13,429 bases of DNA from contig JACZVU010000062.1 of NCBI GenBank assembly GCA_022572485.1, positions 1-13,429 of the forward strand, written 5' to 3'. The notes below the pieces were generated by a model. It was not told the DNA's origin, searched no databases, and saw nothing but the letters and a program-made list of their open reading frames with translations. Below are positions 1 through 6,680 of the stretch, piece by piece. Position numbers and translations under genes: made by a program. Numbering within the stretch: position 1 is the stretch's first letter; each line of letters begins with the position of its first letter. Source of the DNA: Myxococcales bacterium. GTDB taxonomy: Bacteria; Myxococcota_A; UBA9160; SMWR01.

Positions 1-446
1 CGGGCGTCCCGACCCGAGCCACGCGCAGGTTCATCCGAGAGCTCTCGCATCAGTGCAAGATCCCGGTCTACGCATTCGTCGACTGCGACCCCTACGGCAT
101 CTCCAACATCTACCGCACGCTGAAAGTCGGTTCGGGAAACGCCGCTCACATCTCCCGGTTCTTCTGCGTCCCCCAGGCGCGCTATCTGGGCGTCACACCC
201 CAGGACATCATCGACTACGAATTGCCCACCCACCCACTGCTCGATGTCGACATCAAGCGCGCGAAGGACGCGCTCAAGAACGATCCGTTCTTCCACGCCC
301 ACAAGCCATGGCAGAAGGCGATCGAGCAATTGTTGAAGATGGGCGTGCGCGCAGAGCAACAAGCGCTCGCCAAGTGGGGCTTGAATTACGTGATCGAGGA
401 ATATCTGCCGCAAAAACTCGCTCAGCCCGCCAAATTCCTGCCCTGA
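1..446 (+). CDS. top6A: DNA topoisomerase VI subunit A (Spo11-like), C-terminal part; 5' end outside window
   Basis: This is the C-terminal 147 residues of a type IIB topoisomerase A subunit, which cuts and rejoins both DNA strands together with the ATPase subunit B. The open frame enters at base 3 and stops with TGA at 444-446. Seen directly: the Toprim metal-binding motif DCDPYG after FVD (about 84-101), then a KVGSGNAAH segment, YLGVTPQDI and DYELPTHPLL, and a tail with AEQQALAKWGLNYV and EYLPQKL. This order matches archaeal and plant Top6A. The catalytic tyrosine domain lies upstream of the window. The usual Gly in DGDP is Cys here, as in some Spo11/Top6A proteins. In known systems subunit B is normally adjacent; it would have to lie upstream. 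A meiotic-type Spo11 is excluded only by the bacterial context. Confidence 0.92.
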   Translation, partial: GVPTRATRRFIRELSHQCKIPVYAFVDCDPYGISNIYRTLKVGSGNAAHISRFFCVPQARYLGVTPQDIIDYELPTHPLLDVDIKRAKDALKNDPFFHAHKPWQKAIEQLLKMGVRAEQQALAKWGLNYVIEEYLPQKLAQPAKFLP

Positions 447-463
447 ACGATGGTGCCGCGAAT

Positions 464-495
464 GTTTCCGCGACAGCTGCGGTACGCTCGGAAAC
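464..495 (+). other. Stem-loop between top6A and rmlA
   Basis: A perfect 7-bp inverted repeat, GTTTCCG (464-470) and CGGAAAC (489-495), encloses an 18-nt loop in the 71-nt gap between the two genes. No T run follows, so it is not a classical intrinsic terminator. It could weaken read-through from top6A or sit in the rmlA leader. A 7-bp match of this kind can also arise by chance. Confidence 0.3.
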
Positions 496-517
496 CTAAC
501 CCTCAGGAGCAGAGTGC

Positions 518-1389
<872 letters not shown>

Positions 1390-1393
<4 letters not shown>

Positions 1394-1947
1394 CCCATTT
1401 CGCTGAGACGGTGATCCCCGGAGTCATCCTCGTCGACCCCCAGGTTCACCGGGATGATCGCGGCTTTTTCCTAGAGACCTACCACGAATCGAGATATCGC
1501 GACGGCGGTATCCGTGAGCGCTTCCTTCAGGACAATCACTCGTCCTCGGAGAGGAACACCCTGCGCGGACTCCATGGGCAGAATCCGCACCCTCAGGGAA
1601 AACTGGTACGTGTGGTCGCAGGAGAAGTCTTCGAAGTGGTCGTTGACGTGCGCAGAGGATCTCCCGCCTACGGCAAACACTTTGCAACGCGACTCTCGGC
1701 GGACAATTTTCGCCAACTCTACCTGCCACCGGGCGTGCTCCACGGCTTTCTGGTTACCAGCGACGTCGCGCAGTTCGCCTACAAATGCACCGATTTCTAC
1801 CATCCCGAAGCGGAGTTCAGCGTCGCGTGGAACGATCCGGACATCGGCATCGCGTGGCCGATCGAATCCCCGATCCTCTCGGAAAAAGACCGCTGCGCGC
1901 CACAGCTCAAGGACATCGAGAGCTGCCTGATCGACTACGAGCCCTAG
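1390..1947 (+). CDS. rmlC: dTDP-4-dehydrorhamnose 3,5-epimerase
   Basis: RmlC epimerises C3 and C5 of dTDP-4-keto-6-deoxyglucose, the third step to dTDP-L-rhamnose. The GTG start at 1390-1392 shares bases with the rmlA TGA, the only start compatible with tight coupling. The product has 185 residues, the normal size for this cupin enzyme. Seen directly: [24 protein letters not shown] with the expected catalytic His62, [22 protein letters not shown], the [13 protein letters not shown] cupin strand with His119, the [10 protein letters not shown] segment carrying the family's active-site tyrosine region, [11 protein letters not shown], and LSEKD. Residue 63 is Gly where the family normally has Tyr or Phe (LHYQ/LHFQ). 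rmlB and rmlD are not downstream, because the next gene is convergent. Confidence 0.95.
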
Positions 1948-1983
1948 CCGGAACCACGCCCGGGAAAGGCGGCTTGAAGATTG

Positions 1984-2001
1984 ATGCGAACACGATCGCA
2001 T
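1984..2001. terminator. Possible hairpin in the rmlC / zinc-ribbon convergent gap
   Basis: A perfect 6-bp inverted repeat, ATGCGA (1984-1989) and TCGCAT (1996-2001) with a 6-nt loop, lies in the 90-nt gap where rmlC and the - strand operon converge. The position suits a bidirectional terminator, but there is no U-tract on either side, so the call is weak. Confidence 0.25.
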
Positions 2002-2037
2002 AGGTGACTGCGGCGGAATGAGCGGAACGGGGCATGC

Positions 2038-2238
2038 TCAGAACTCTTCCTCGATCTCGCAGTCTTCGTCGTAGGGACCTCTCGAGAGCCGGCACGGCGA
2101 ACCGCAGAAACTACAATAAACCTCGTCTCCGGGCTTTTCATCGCCTCCAAGCACGAGTTCGGCATCGCAAATCGGGCAGCTGAGTTCGACCAATCCCACA
2201 TACGAAGGATCGGAGGATTTAGAGAACAGCTTGAGCAA
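2038..2238 (-). CDS. Small zinc-ribbon protein, unknown function
   Basis: A 66-residue acidic protein. It has CPIC (Cys21, Cys24), then CSFC with a following C (Cys42, Cys45, Cys49), spaced as a rubredoxin-like or zinc-ribbon knuckle pair, and ends in a run of acidic residues (EDCEIEEEF). The only upstream start in frame near the apbE stop is TTG at 2238-2236. It overlaps the end of apbE by 20 nt and has no clear ribosome binding site, which suggests coupled translation. A GTG 39 nt inside (codon 14) is an alternative. It is the last gene of the porin/FMN/ApbE cluster. Zinc and iron binding cannot be told apart from sequence. No membrane segment or signal peptide is present, so it should be cytoplasmic. 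Whether it belongs functionally to the redox cluster is not known. Confidence 0.7.
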   Translation of the reverse strand: MLKLFSKSSDPSYVGLVELSCPICDAELVLGGDEKPGDEVYCSFCGSPCRLSRGPYDEDCEIEEEF

Positions 2239-3403
2239 TCCGTCCGTACAGCGGCGGTTGGATGGGAGCAGGCGCGGGGCCTATTGCGCCCCGTCCGGCT
2301 TGAGGAGGGGAACCAACGCGCGAGGCCCTATTGCGCCTCGTCTGGCTTGGGGAGGGGAACCGACGCGGCGAGGCCCTATTGCGCCTCTCGTCTGGCTTGG
2401 GGAGGGGCTCGAAGCGGACGGCGGCAGCCCATCCCGGGGTCGAATGGAACTCACCCCCACCCTCGATCAACAGTCCCTCGCAATCCGGCTGGGCGGCGAC
2501 CAGAGCAAGGCCCGTCTCTGCGTCCAGGACGAGGAGCGCGAGACTGAGCGCTTCCGCCAAGGATGCCCGCTGCGAGACCACGACCGCCTGTCGCGCGCGC
2601 ATCAGGGGCTGGCCGCTGCGCGGATTGATGATATGCCCGTAATGGCGGCCGCCGATTTCGACCCCCTGGCCCTGGCTTTCCGAGACCGAGAGCGCTTGAT
2701 CGCGAAGCGTGATCAGGCCCGCGAAGCGCCCTTCGGGCCCGCGGACCAGCAGCCGCCAGCCCGCGCTGCCCGCAGGTGCGCCCACCGCCCAAGTGCTGCT
2801 CTGGCCAAAATTGAGCAGCGCGCTCTCGATCCCGTGCCGTTCGAGCAGCGGAAGCATCCGGTCGAGCGCGTAGCCCTTGGCGACCCCTCCGAGATCGAGC
2901 CTCATCCCCTCTTCGGCGAGCGAAACCCCACCGCCGGAAACCACCGAAATCCGATTCGAGCCCACGAGTTCGCGGGCAGCCGCCAACTCGAGGGCGGTTG
3001 GCGGCGCGCCTCGATCGGCGGCCTTCATCCAGAGTTCGACCACGGGACGGATCGTCACGTCGAACGCGCCCCGCGTGAGTTCCGAATAGGCGATCGAGAG
3101 CTTCAGGATCTCCTCGACTTCAGAGTCGACCCGCTGTCTACCCTGACCGGCCGTGCGATTGAGCCGGCTGATGTCGCTCTCCGGCTCGTAGATCGAAAAC
3201 AATCGATCGAGTCGCCTTGCCACCTCGTAGAGGTCATCAAGCGCCCGAGCAGCGGGCTGCGGCTGGAGGCCTTCGAGCGCGATCTCGAGGACGGTACCCA
3301 TCGCATAGCGACCGTCCGAGATCGCCCGCTCGGGGGTCGGATCGGTCACGCAGCCTTGAGTCAGGGCGAACAACAGCGCTGCGCAGGCCGCGCGGGCGAT
3401 CAA
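2219..3403 (-). CDS. apbE: ApbE-like FAD:protein FMN transferase, predicted lipoprotein, with repeat-encoded C-terminal tail
   Basis: ApbE enzymes transfer FMN from FAD onto a Thr/Ser of exported flavoproteins. I chose TTG at 3403-3401, which overlaps the TGA of the upstream membrane-protein gene and gives 394 residues. The frame is open further upstream (GTG at 3478 is possible), but this start places a short signal directly before ALTQGC, a degenerate lipobox with Cys18. Family blocks in order: MGTVLEIAL (35-43), SIYEPESDISRLN (70-82), GAFDVTIRPVVELW (112-125), LDLGGVAKGYALD (169-181), LLNFGQ (196-201), HYGHIINPRSGQP (254-266). The metal site normally written DAxxT reads EALSL here (Glu284, Leu288), and the usual GG and SG loops are GQ and SQ. 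The canonical domain ends near residue 331. The last 63 residues come from the palindromic repeats at 2275-2408. It should act in the periplasm on the FMN-binding protein encoded two genes upstream. Confidence 0.85.
   Translation of the reverse strand: MIARAACAALLFALTQGCVTDPTPERAISDGRYAMGTVLEIALEGLQPQPAARALDDLYEVARRLDRLFSIYEPESDISRLNRTAGQGRQRVDSEVEEILKLSIAYSELTRGAFDVTIRPVVELWMKAADRGAPPTALELAAARELVGSNRISVVSGGGVSLAEEGMRLDLGGVAKGYALDRMLPLLERHGIESALLNFGQSSTWAVGAPAGSAGWRLLVRGPEGRFAGLITLRDQALSVSESQGQGVEIGGRHYGHIINPRSGQPLMRARQAVVVSQRASLAEALSLALLVLDAETGLALVAAQPDCEGLLIEGGGEFHSTPGWAAAVRFEPLPKPDERRNRASPRRFPSPSQTRRNRASRVGSPPQAGRGAIGPAPAPIQPPLYGRIAQAVL
2275..2408. repeat. Three tandem imperfect palindromic repeats (46/48-nt period) inside the 3' end of apbE
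   Basis: Three units begin at about 2275, 2321 and 2369. Each has a short hairpin followed by a purine-rich arm, GTCTGGCTTGGGGAGGGG or close to it. Unit 1 stem: CGGGGC (2275-2280) with GCCCCG (2288-2293). Unit 2: CGAGGC (2321-2326) with GCCTCG (2335-2340). Unit 3: CGAGGC (2369-2374) with GCCTC (2383-2387). The loops share CTATTGC. Units 1 and 2 differ by a compensatory change in the stem (G:C to A:T). Unit lengths are not multiples of three throughout, so apbE reads the last-translated copy in a different frame (GRGAIG instead of RRNRAS). This argues for a non-coding mobile or REP-like origin rather than a protein repeat. Confidence 0.8.
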
Positions 3404-3930
3404 GAGTCCGAGGCTTCGCCGAGTGATTCGGCCGGCCGGCCGTCGTAGTTTCGCTGCGAGCCCGCGAACACCGACCACAGTGAGATCGCCACGAGCACGG
3501 CGAGGCTGATTTCGAGCAACACAAACCCCGCGATCTTCACATAGGCGAAATGCGGGCTCACAAAGCGGACCAGCCATCCCGCGCCCTCATCGAGAATCGC
3601 CGACAGGAACGGGACGATGATCAGCCATGCCTTTGTACTGTTGCGAAGGGGAACAAAGAGCATCAGATGTGTCAGCACCAGGAGCAGCATCCCCATCGCG
3701 AAGAGATGAAAGTGCGAAACCTCGAGCAGCCCCTGATAGCTTCGCGGCGAGAGAAAACGCTCCTCGGACCCGAGGTAGTAGTCGATCACGGAAGCCGCGG
3801 TGAGGTTCATCTTGTTGAAGTAGAGCAGTGCGTTCGTGAGCCACAGCCCGATCACGTAGAGAGCGTAGAGCGTGACGATGGTCTGGAGCAGGCGGTTGCG
3901 GGTCCACTCGCCGGTAATCACGAAGCGCAC
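3400..3930 (-). CDS. Four-helix inner-membrane protein of the flavin cluster, possible haem/quinone protein
   Basis: 176 residues starting with GTG at 3930-3928, only 3 nt after the stop of the FMN-binding gene, and ending in a TGA that overlaps the apbE start. I do not recognise a named family. Visible: hydrophobic segments at about 14-38, 76-95, 102-124 and 128-157, a 35-residue loop between the first two, and a polar C-terminal tail. Histidines sit at 73 and 75 (SHFHLF, at the start of helix 2), 88 (LTHLM, inside helix 2) and 127 (SPHF, at the start of helix 4). A pair 13 residues apart in one helix (75, 88) recalls haem b ligands of cytochrome b. This is inference, not homology. Placed between an FMN-binding exported protein and ApbE, it is a plausible electron donor from the quinone pool to the periplasmic flavin. 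Confidence 0.8.
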   Translation of the reverse strand: MRFVITGEWTRNRLLQTIVTLYALYVIGLWLTNALLYFNKMNLTAASVIDYYLGSEERFLSPRSYQGLLEVSHFHLFAMGMLLLVLTHLMLFVPLRNSTKAWLIIVPFLSAILDEGAGWLVRFVSPHFAYVKIAGFVLLEISLAVLVAISLWSVFAGSQRNYDGRPAESLGEASDS

Positions 3931-3933
3931 GCG

Positions 3934-4503
3934 CTAATTCTCGCTCTGGAGCAGAACCTCGTAATACGCGAGGGCGCGTCGGACACCGCGGGTCGTAGCA
4001 TGGGCCGAGAGCGTGGCTCCCACCACCCCGTGGATGTCTCTTCCAACGCGAAGAGGGGCGTCGATCGATTGATTGTCGAACTGCCTGTACCAGCGATCCG
4101 TCGGCTTGTACTCGAGGGGCTCATGGAAAGCCAATACTCGCAGAGATCGGACCTCACCTGACGGGCTCAGCACGACCATGAACGCCTCCGGAAGCGTGCG
4201 GACATTGTGGATGTCAATCAACGCATAGCCGAGCACTTTGCCTTCGCGTATCCCCGTGTAGATCTTCACGAGCTTCGAGTCAAGTTCGCACTTCGCGAGA
4301 GACTCGATCCGCGCGACCTGGTCCTCGTCGAGAACGAATGTATTCGACGCCACTTCATCCGCGTCGGGGAACGCCAAGCGGAGCGCCTCACGCTGGGAGT
4401 AGAAGACCTTCCCCTGAGCGTTTACCGCAACGAAGACGGCGAGTAGCGAAACAACAGCCGTTGCAGGTCTAGAAAACAAAACCGAATCCCAGATTGAATT
4501 CAT
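3934..4503 (-). CDS. Exported FMN-binding domain protein (RnfG/NqrC-like FMN_bind)
   Basis: 189 residues. The hydrophobic segment PATAVVSLLAVFVAV (13-27) ends in NAQG, so it looks like an exported or membrane-anchored protein. The ATG at 4503-4501 overlaps the porin end by 35 nt. A TTG at 4479-4477 gives a shorter, more classical signal peptide and has GGGA upstream, so the start is uncertain. The C-terminal half is an FMN_bind domain: VKIYTGIREGKVLGYALI, EAFMVVLSPSGEVRSLRVL, WYRQFDNQS, then GVVGATLSAHATTRGVRRAL. Thr164 in VGAT is the expected covalent FMN site. The usual ApbE recognition pattern DxxSGAT is not met: the Ser/Thr is Val161 and the Asp six residues before the Thr is His158. The domain probably carries FMN and passes electrons outside the cytoplasm. 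Confidence 0.85.
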   Translation of the reverse strand: MNSIWDSVLFSRPATAVVSLLAVFVAVNAQGKVFYSQREALRLAFPDADEVASNTFVLDEDQVARIESLAKCELDSKLVKIYTGIREGKVLGYALIDIHNVRTLPEAFMVVLSPSGEVRSLRVLAFHEPLEYKPTDRWYRQFDNQSIDAPLRVGRDIHGVVGATLSAHATTRGVRRALAYYEVLLQSEN

Positions 4504-5860
4504 CGGGCAACTTGCCCAACTCTGCGATGCGTTTTCGATAATCGGCCTTGACGACGACCCGCGGAATCGGTTTGAAGGAGAAGCCTACCGTATAGACTTC
4601 GATCTCCTTGGACTTGTCACGGGAGAATCCGCTCGGGACATCGCGTTGCGTGTCGTAGTACGAGTAGCGAAAGAACGGTTCCAAAGCCTTCTCGCTGCCA
4701 GGAAAGAAGAGCGGCATGATGTCGTAGGCGATCTCGCCGTAGACGCCGAGCATCTCCCCGGCGATCGCTTCACCGGCGGCGAGTTCGCCAGTACCGCCGC
4801 CCGCTCCGACCGGAGCAAGCGCGGCCGTCAGAGCGCCAGCGTTCCCGACGTTGGCCATGGTAAATAGCGATCGGAGATGCAAACCGTGGTGCTTGTATAG
4901 TGCGTGGATTTCCCAGATCGTCGTGGGTGCGTCGGGGATCTCGACCGTGTAGGCGCCAAAGCCCGCTCCTGCTGGAACACCGACTTGCTGATTCTGGCCA
5001 GACTTTCCGTGGTAGACGGATCCTCCCACGGAAAGTTGGTGGATCGGTGTCCAGTCGAGCCGTGCGACGAACGCGAGGTGCTCGGCGAGTGCGCGATTTC
5101 CCTTCTGGCGCCCCCCGCGCAGGCCGCTGGAATCAAAGCCCTCGGCGTTGAATCCATTGATCACGAAAACCTGGTAGTCGACTTGCTCAAAGAACGTTCC
5201 GTAGAGTCCGATTCCGTTTTCCCGCCAGGTCGACGGAATGATCCGGCGTTCGATCTCCGGACGATTGACACCGAAGTAGTAAACGGGCTCGTGGATTTCG
5301 TTGAGGGTGCCCACCGGCACGAGCACCAACCCCGCGCGGATATTCGCCCAGTCGCGGAGCAGGAAGTCGAGGTAGGCAAACTCGACGGAAACGCTTCCGC
5401 CGCTGGAGCTCTCCGTGGAGCCGGTCGTCGCGTGCTCGAACTCGATTTCGGAGTTGAAAAGAATCGAGTCGGTGAACTTGTAGCCGGCGTAGAGCACCAT
5501 TCGAACCATGTCCGCGCTATTCTTGGCGTTTCCTTTGTCGCCGACCAAGCTGCGGTAGTTGCCCTCGCCGTATCCGCCAACCGATATGCCACGACTGAGG
5601 TCGTAGACCTTGGAGGCGGCCGGGGCGAGACCGAATTTGGCAGACAGCGGCTGCTCTTCTGGAACCGTGAGTTCGCGCCGCGTGCTCTCGAGTTCGTCCG
5701 CGAGAATGGCGACCGTTCGTTCGAGTTCTGCGATGCGATCTTCTTGAGCGGTGGCTTGGTCGGTCGTTTCGGCGACCGCGAGTCCCGCGGTACCCAAAAA
5801 CGCGAGCGCAGCCAGCAGCCAACAGGCGACCCGCGGCGGCCCGCCCTTCTCCAGATTCAT
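4469..5860 (-). CDS. Outer-membrane porin with N-terminal coiled coil
   Basis: 463 residues. The ATG at 5860-5858 has GAGGG 7 nt upstream. A signal peptide, WLLAALAFLGTAGLAVA (14-30), is followed by a heptad-type coiled coil (EDRIAELERTVAILADELESTR, split here as EDRIAELERTV and AILADELESTR). A long beta-rich region with alternating aromatic and polar residues follows, ending in FNLGFGFVF with the terminal Phe typical of Bam-inserted barrels. The plan of signal, trimerising coiled coil and barrel resembles phosphate-selective (OprO/P-like) porins, but I see no residues that define the substrate. It is the first gene after the palindromic operator/promoter at 5958-5996, so uptake of the solute handled by the downstream flavin proteins is a reasonable guess. 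Its end overlaps the next gene. Confidence 0.85.
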   Translation of the reverse strand: MNLEKGGPPRVACWLLAALAFLGTAGLAVAETTDQATAQEDRIAELERTVAILADELESTRRELTVPEEQPLSAKFGLAPAASKVYDLSRGISVGGYGEGNYRSLVGDKGNAKNSADMVRMVLYAGYKFTDSILFNSEIEFEHATTGSTESSSGGSVSVEFAYLDFLLRDWANIRAGLVLVPVGTLNEIHEPVYYFGVNRPEIERRIIPSTWRENGIGLYGTFFEQVDYQVFVINGFNAEGFDSSGLRGGRQKGNRALAEHLAFVARLDWTPIHQLSVGGSVYHGKSGQNQQVGVPAGAGFGAYTVEIPDAPTTIWEIHALYKHHGLHLRSLFTMANVGNAGALTAALAPVGAGGGTGELAAGEAIAGEMLGVYGEIAYDIMPLFFPGSEKALEPFFRYSYYDTQRDVPSGFSRDKSKEIEVYTVGFSFKPIPRVVVKADYRKRIAELGKLPDEFNLGFGFVF

Positions 5861-5957
5861 CCCAGCGCCCTCAGATTTGATTTCGGTGTAATGGACCCTC
5901 TCCGTTCTTTCAGGTCCGATTCCGGCCCAGTCGCCCTTCTCTGCTTCTCCAGGTTCG

Positions 5958-5986
5958 ATTCTAGTCTAATTGAAAATAACATTCAA
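5958..5986 (-). promoter_or_regulatory. Sigma70-type promoter for the porin / FMN / ApbE cluster
   Basis: On the - strand TTGAAT (5986-5981) and TAGAAT (5963-5958) are separated by exactly 17 nt, matching the -35 box in 4 of 6 and the -10 box in 5 of 6 positions. Transcription would begin near 5951, leaving a leader of about 90 nt before the porin ATG. The -35 box and spacer lie inside the inverted repeat at 5966-5996, the expected arrangement for repression. Confidence 0.6.
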
Positions 5987-5996
5987 TTTCAATTAG
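5966..5996. promoter_or_regulatory. Palindromic operator, Fur-family box candidate
   Basis: A perfect 10-bp inverted repeat, CTAATTGAAA (5966-5975) and TTTCAATTAG (5987-5996), has an 11-nt spacer. A nested 7-7-7 palindrome, AATTGAA (5968-5974) and TTCAATT (5982-5988), overlaps it. The 15-mer at 5971-5985 (TGAAAATAACATTCA) matches the Fur 7-1-7 consensus TGATAATnATTATCA at 10 of 14 positions, and a copy shifted by 6 bp matches at about 9. The core AATAACATTC also resembles a Zur half-site. It is a sharp AT-rich island in GC-rich DNA, overlaps the predicted promoter, and lies 140 nt from a Fur-family gene. Metal specificity cannot be assigned. Confidence 0.6.
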
Positions 5997-6135
5997 AGAA
6001 CGCGCAGCCTAGCCGGACGAACCACTTGCTGTCAACTGGGAGGAGAAACGCAGCGAAACTGAGCTCAAATCAGCCGGAGGGCGAAGATTTACAAATATAT
6101 GTGGCTTTTTGGGCCCAAGTGGGCGTATCGGTGGG

Positions 6136-6576
6136 TTATTCGGCGACTTCCCGCGTGCAGGTGTCGCAGTGTCCGTAGAGCTCGTGCCGGTGGCGCAGGA
6201 TGCGGAATCGGTAGCGGTCGGCGATCTCGAGTTGGGCCTTCTCGATCATCGCGCACTCAAACTCGATGATCTTTCCACAGCGCAGGCAGACCAGGTGGTC
6301 ATGGTGTTCGTGCTCGATCTCGTAGAGAGTCACTCCGCCTTCGAAATGCCGTTCACTCGCCAAGCCCGCGTCGCACAAGAGCTTCATCGTACGGTAGACG
6401 GTCGTGTAGCCAATGTTCGGATGATCGACGCGAACGCGACTGTGGATCTCTTCGCTGGTGATGTGGCCGGTCGCTTCGAGAAAAGCTACGAGAATCGCCT
6501 CCCGCTGCTGGGTGTGCTTGAGGTTGTGCTCCTCGAGGTACTGCGACAGCGATCGTTGCTCGACCTCGTGAGACAT
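6136..6576 (-). CDS. fur: Fur-family metal-responsive transcriptional regulator
   Basis: 146 residues, a normal Fur length. The N-terminal winged helix has KHTQQREAILVAFLEATGHITSEEI and the recognition-helix block IGYTTVYRTMKLL. The dimerisation domain has the histidine-rich EHEHHDHLVC, then CLRCGKIIEFE and YGHCDTC. Both CXXC pairs for structural zinc are therefore present, and the HHDH regulatory site is intact. EFE and YGHC are closest to true Fur, but Zur, PerR or Nur function cannot be excluded without structure-guided comparison. The ATG at 6576-6574 has no strong Shine-Dalgarno sequence. It lies immediately upstream of the operator-bearing intergenic region and the porin/flavin cluster in the same orientation, and is the obvious candidate to bind the palindrome at 5966-5996. 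Confidence 0.92.
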   Translation of the reverse strand: MSHEVEQRSLSQYLEEHNLKHTQQREAILVAFLEATGHITSEEIHSRVRVDHPNIGYTTVYRTMKLLCDAGLASERHFEGGVTLYEIEHEHHDHLVCLRCGKIIEFECAMIEKAQLEIADRYRFRILRHRHELYGHCDTCTREVAE

Positions 6577-6680
6577 AGAGCCACATTAATCGAGCGAGCG
6601 GAGCGATTCAAGCAATTGCGCGACAGCTGGCAGGCAGAGCGAGTGACGCGGAGACGGGCCTCTTGCACGCCAGCCGAGCG

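Noticed and set aside
2275..2408. CRISPR array
   Set aside because: Only three units, diverged and without unique spacers of constant size; the units are contiguous palindromic repeats inside a coding region, and no cas gene is near.
2231..3448. 405-codon open frame on the + strand opposite apbE
   Set aside because: It is the antisense shadow of apbE in GC-rich DNA. The sequence is low in hydrophobics, rich in Arg/Pro, and shows no family motif, whereas the - strand shows a full set of ApbE blocks.
4904..6178. 424-codon + strand frame opposite the porin
   Set aside because: Antisense shadow; it runs through the promoter/operator region and into the fur gene, and has no recognisable domain.
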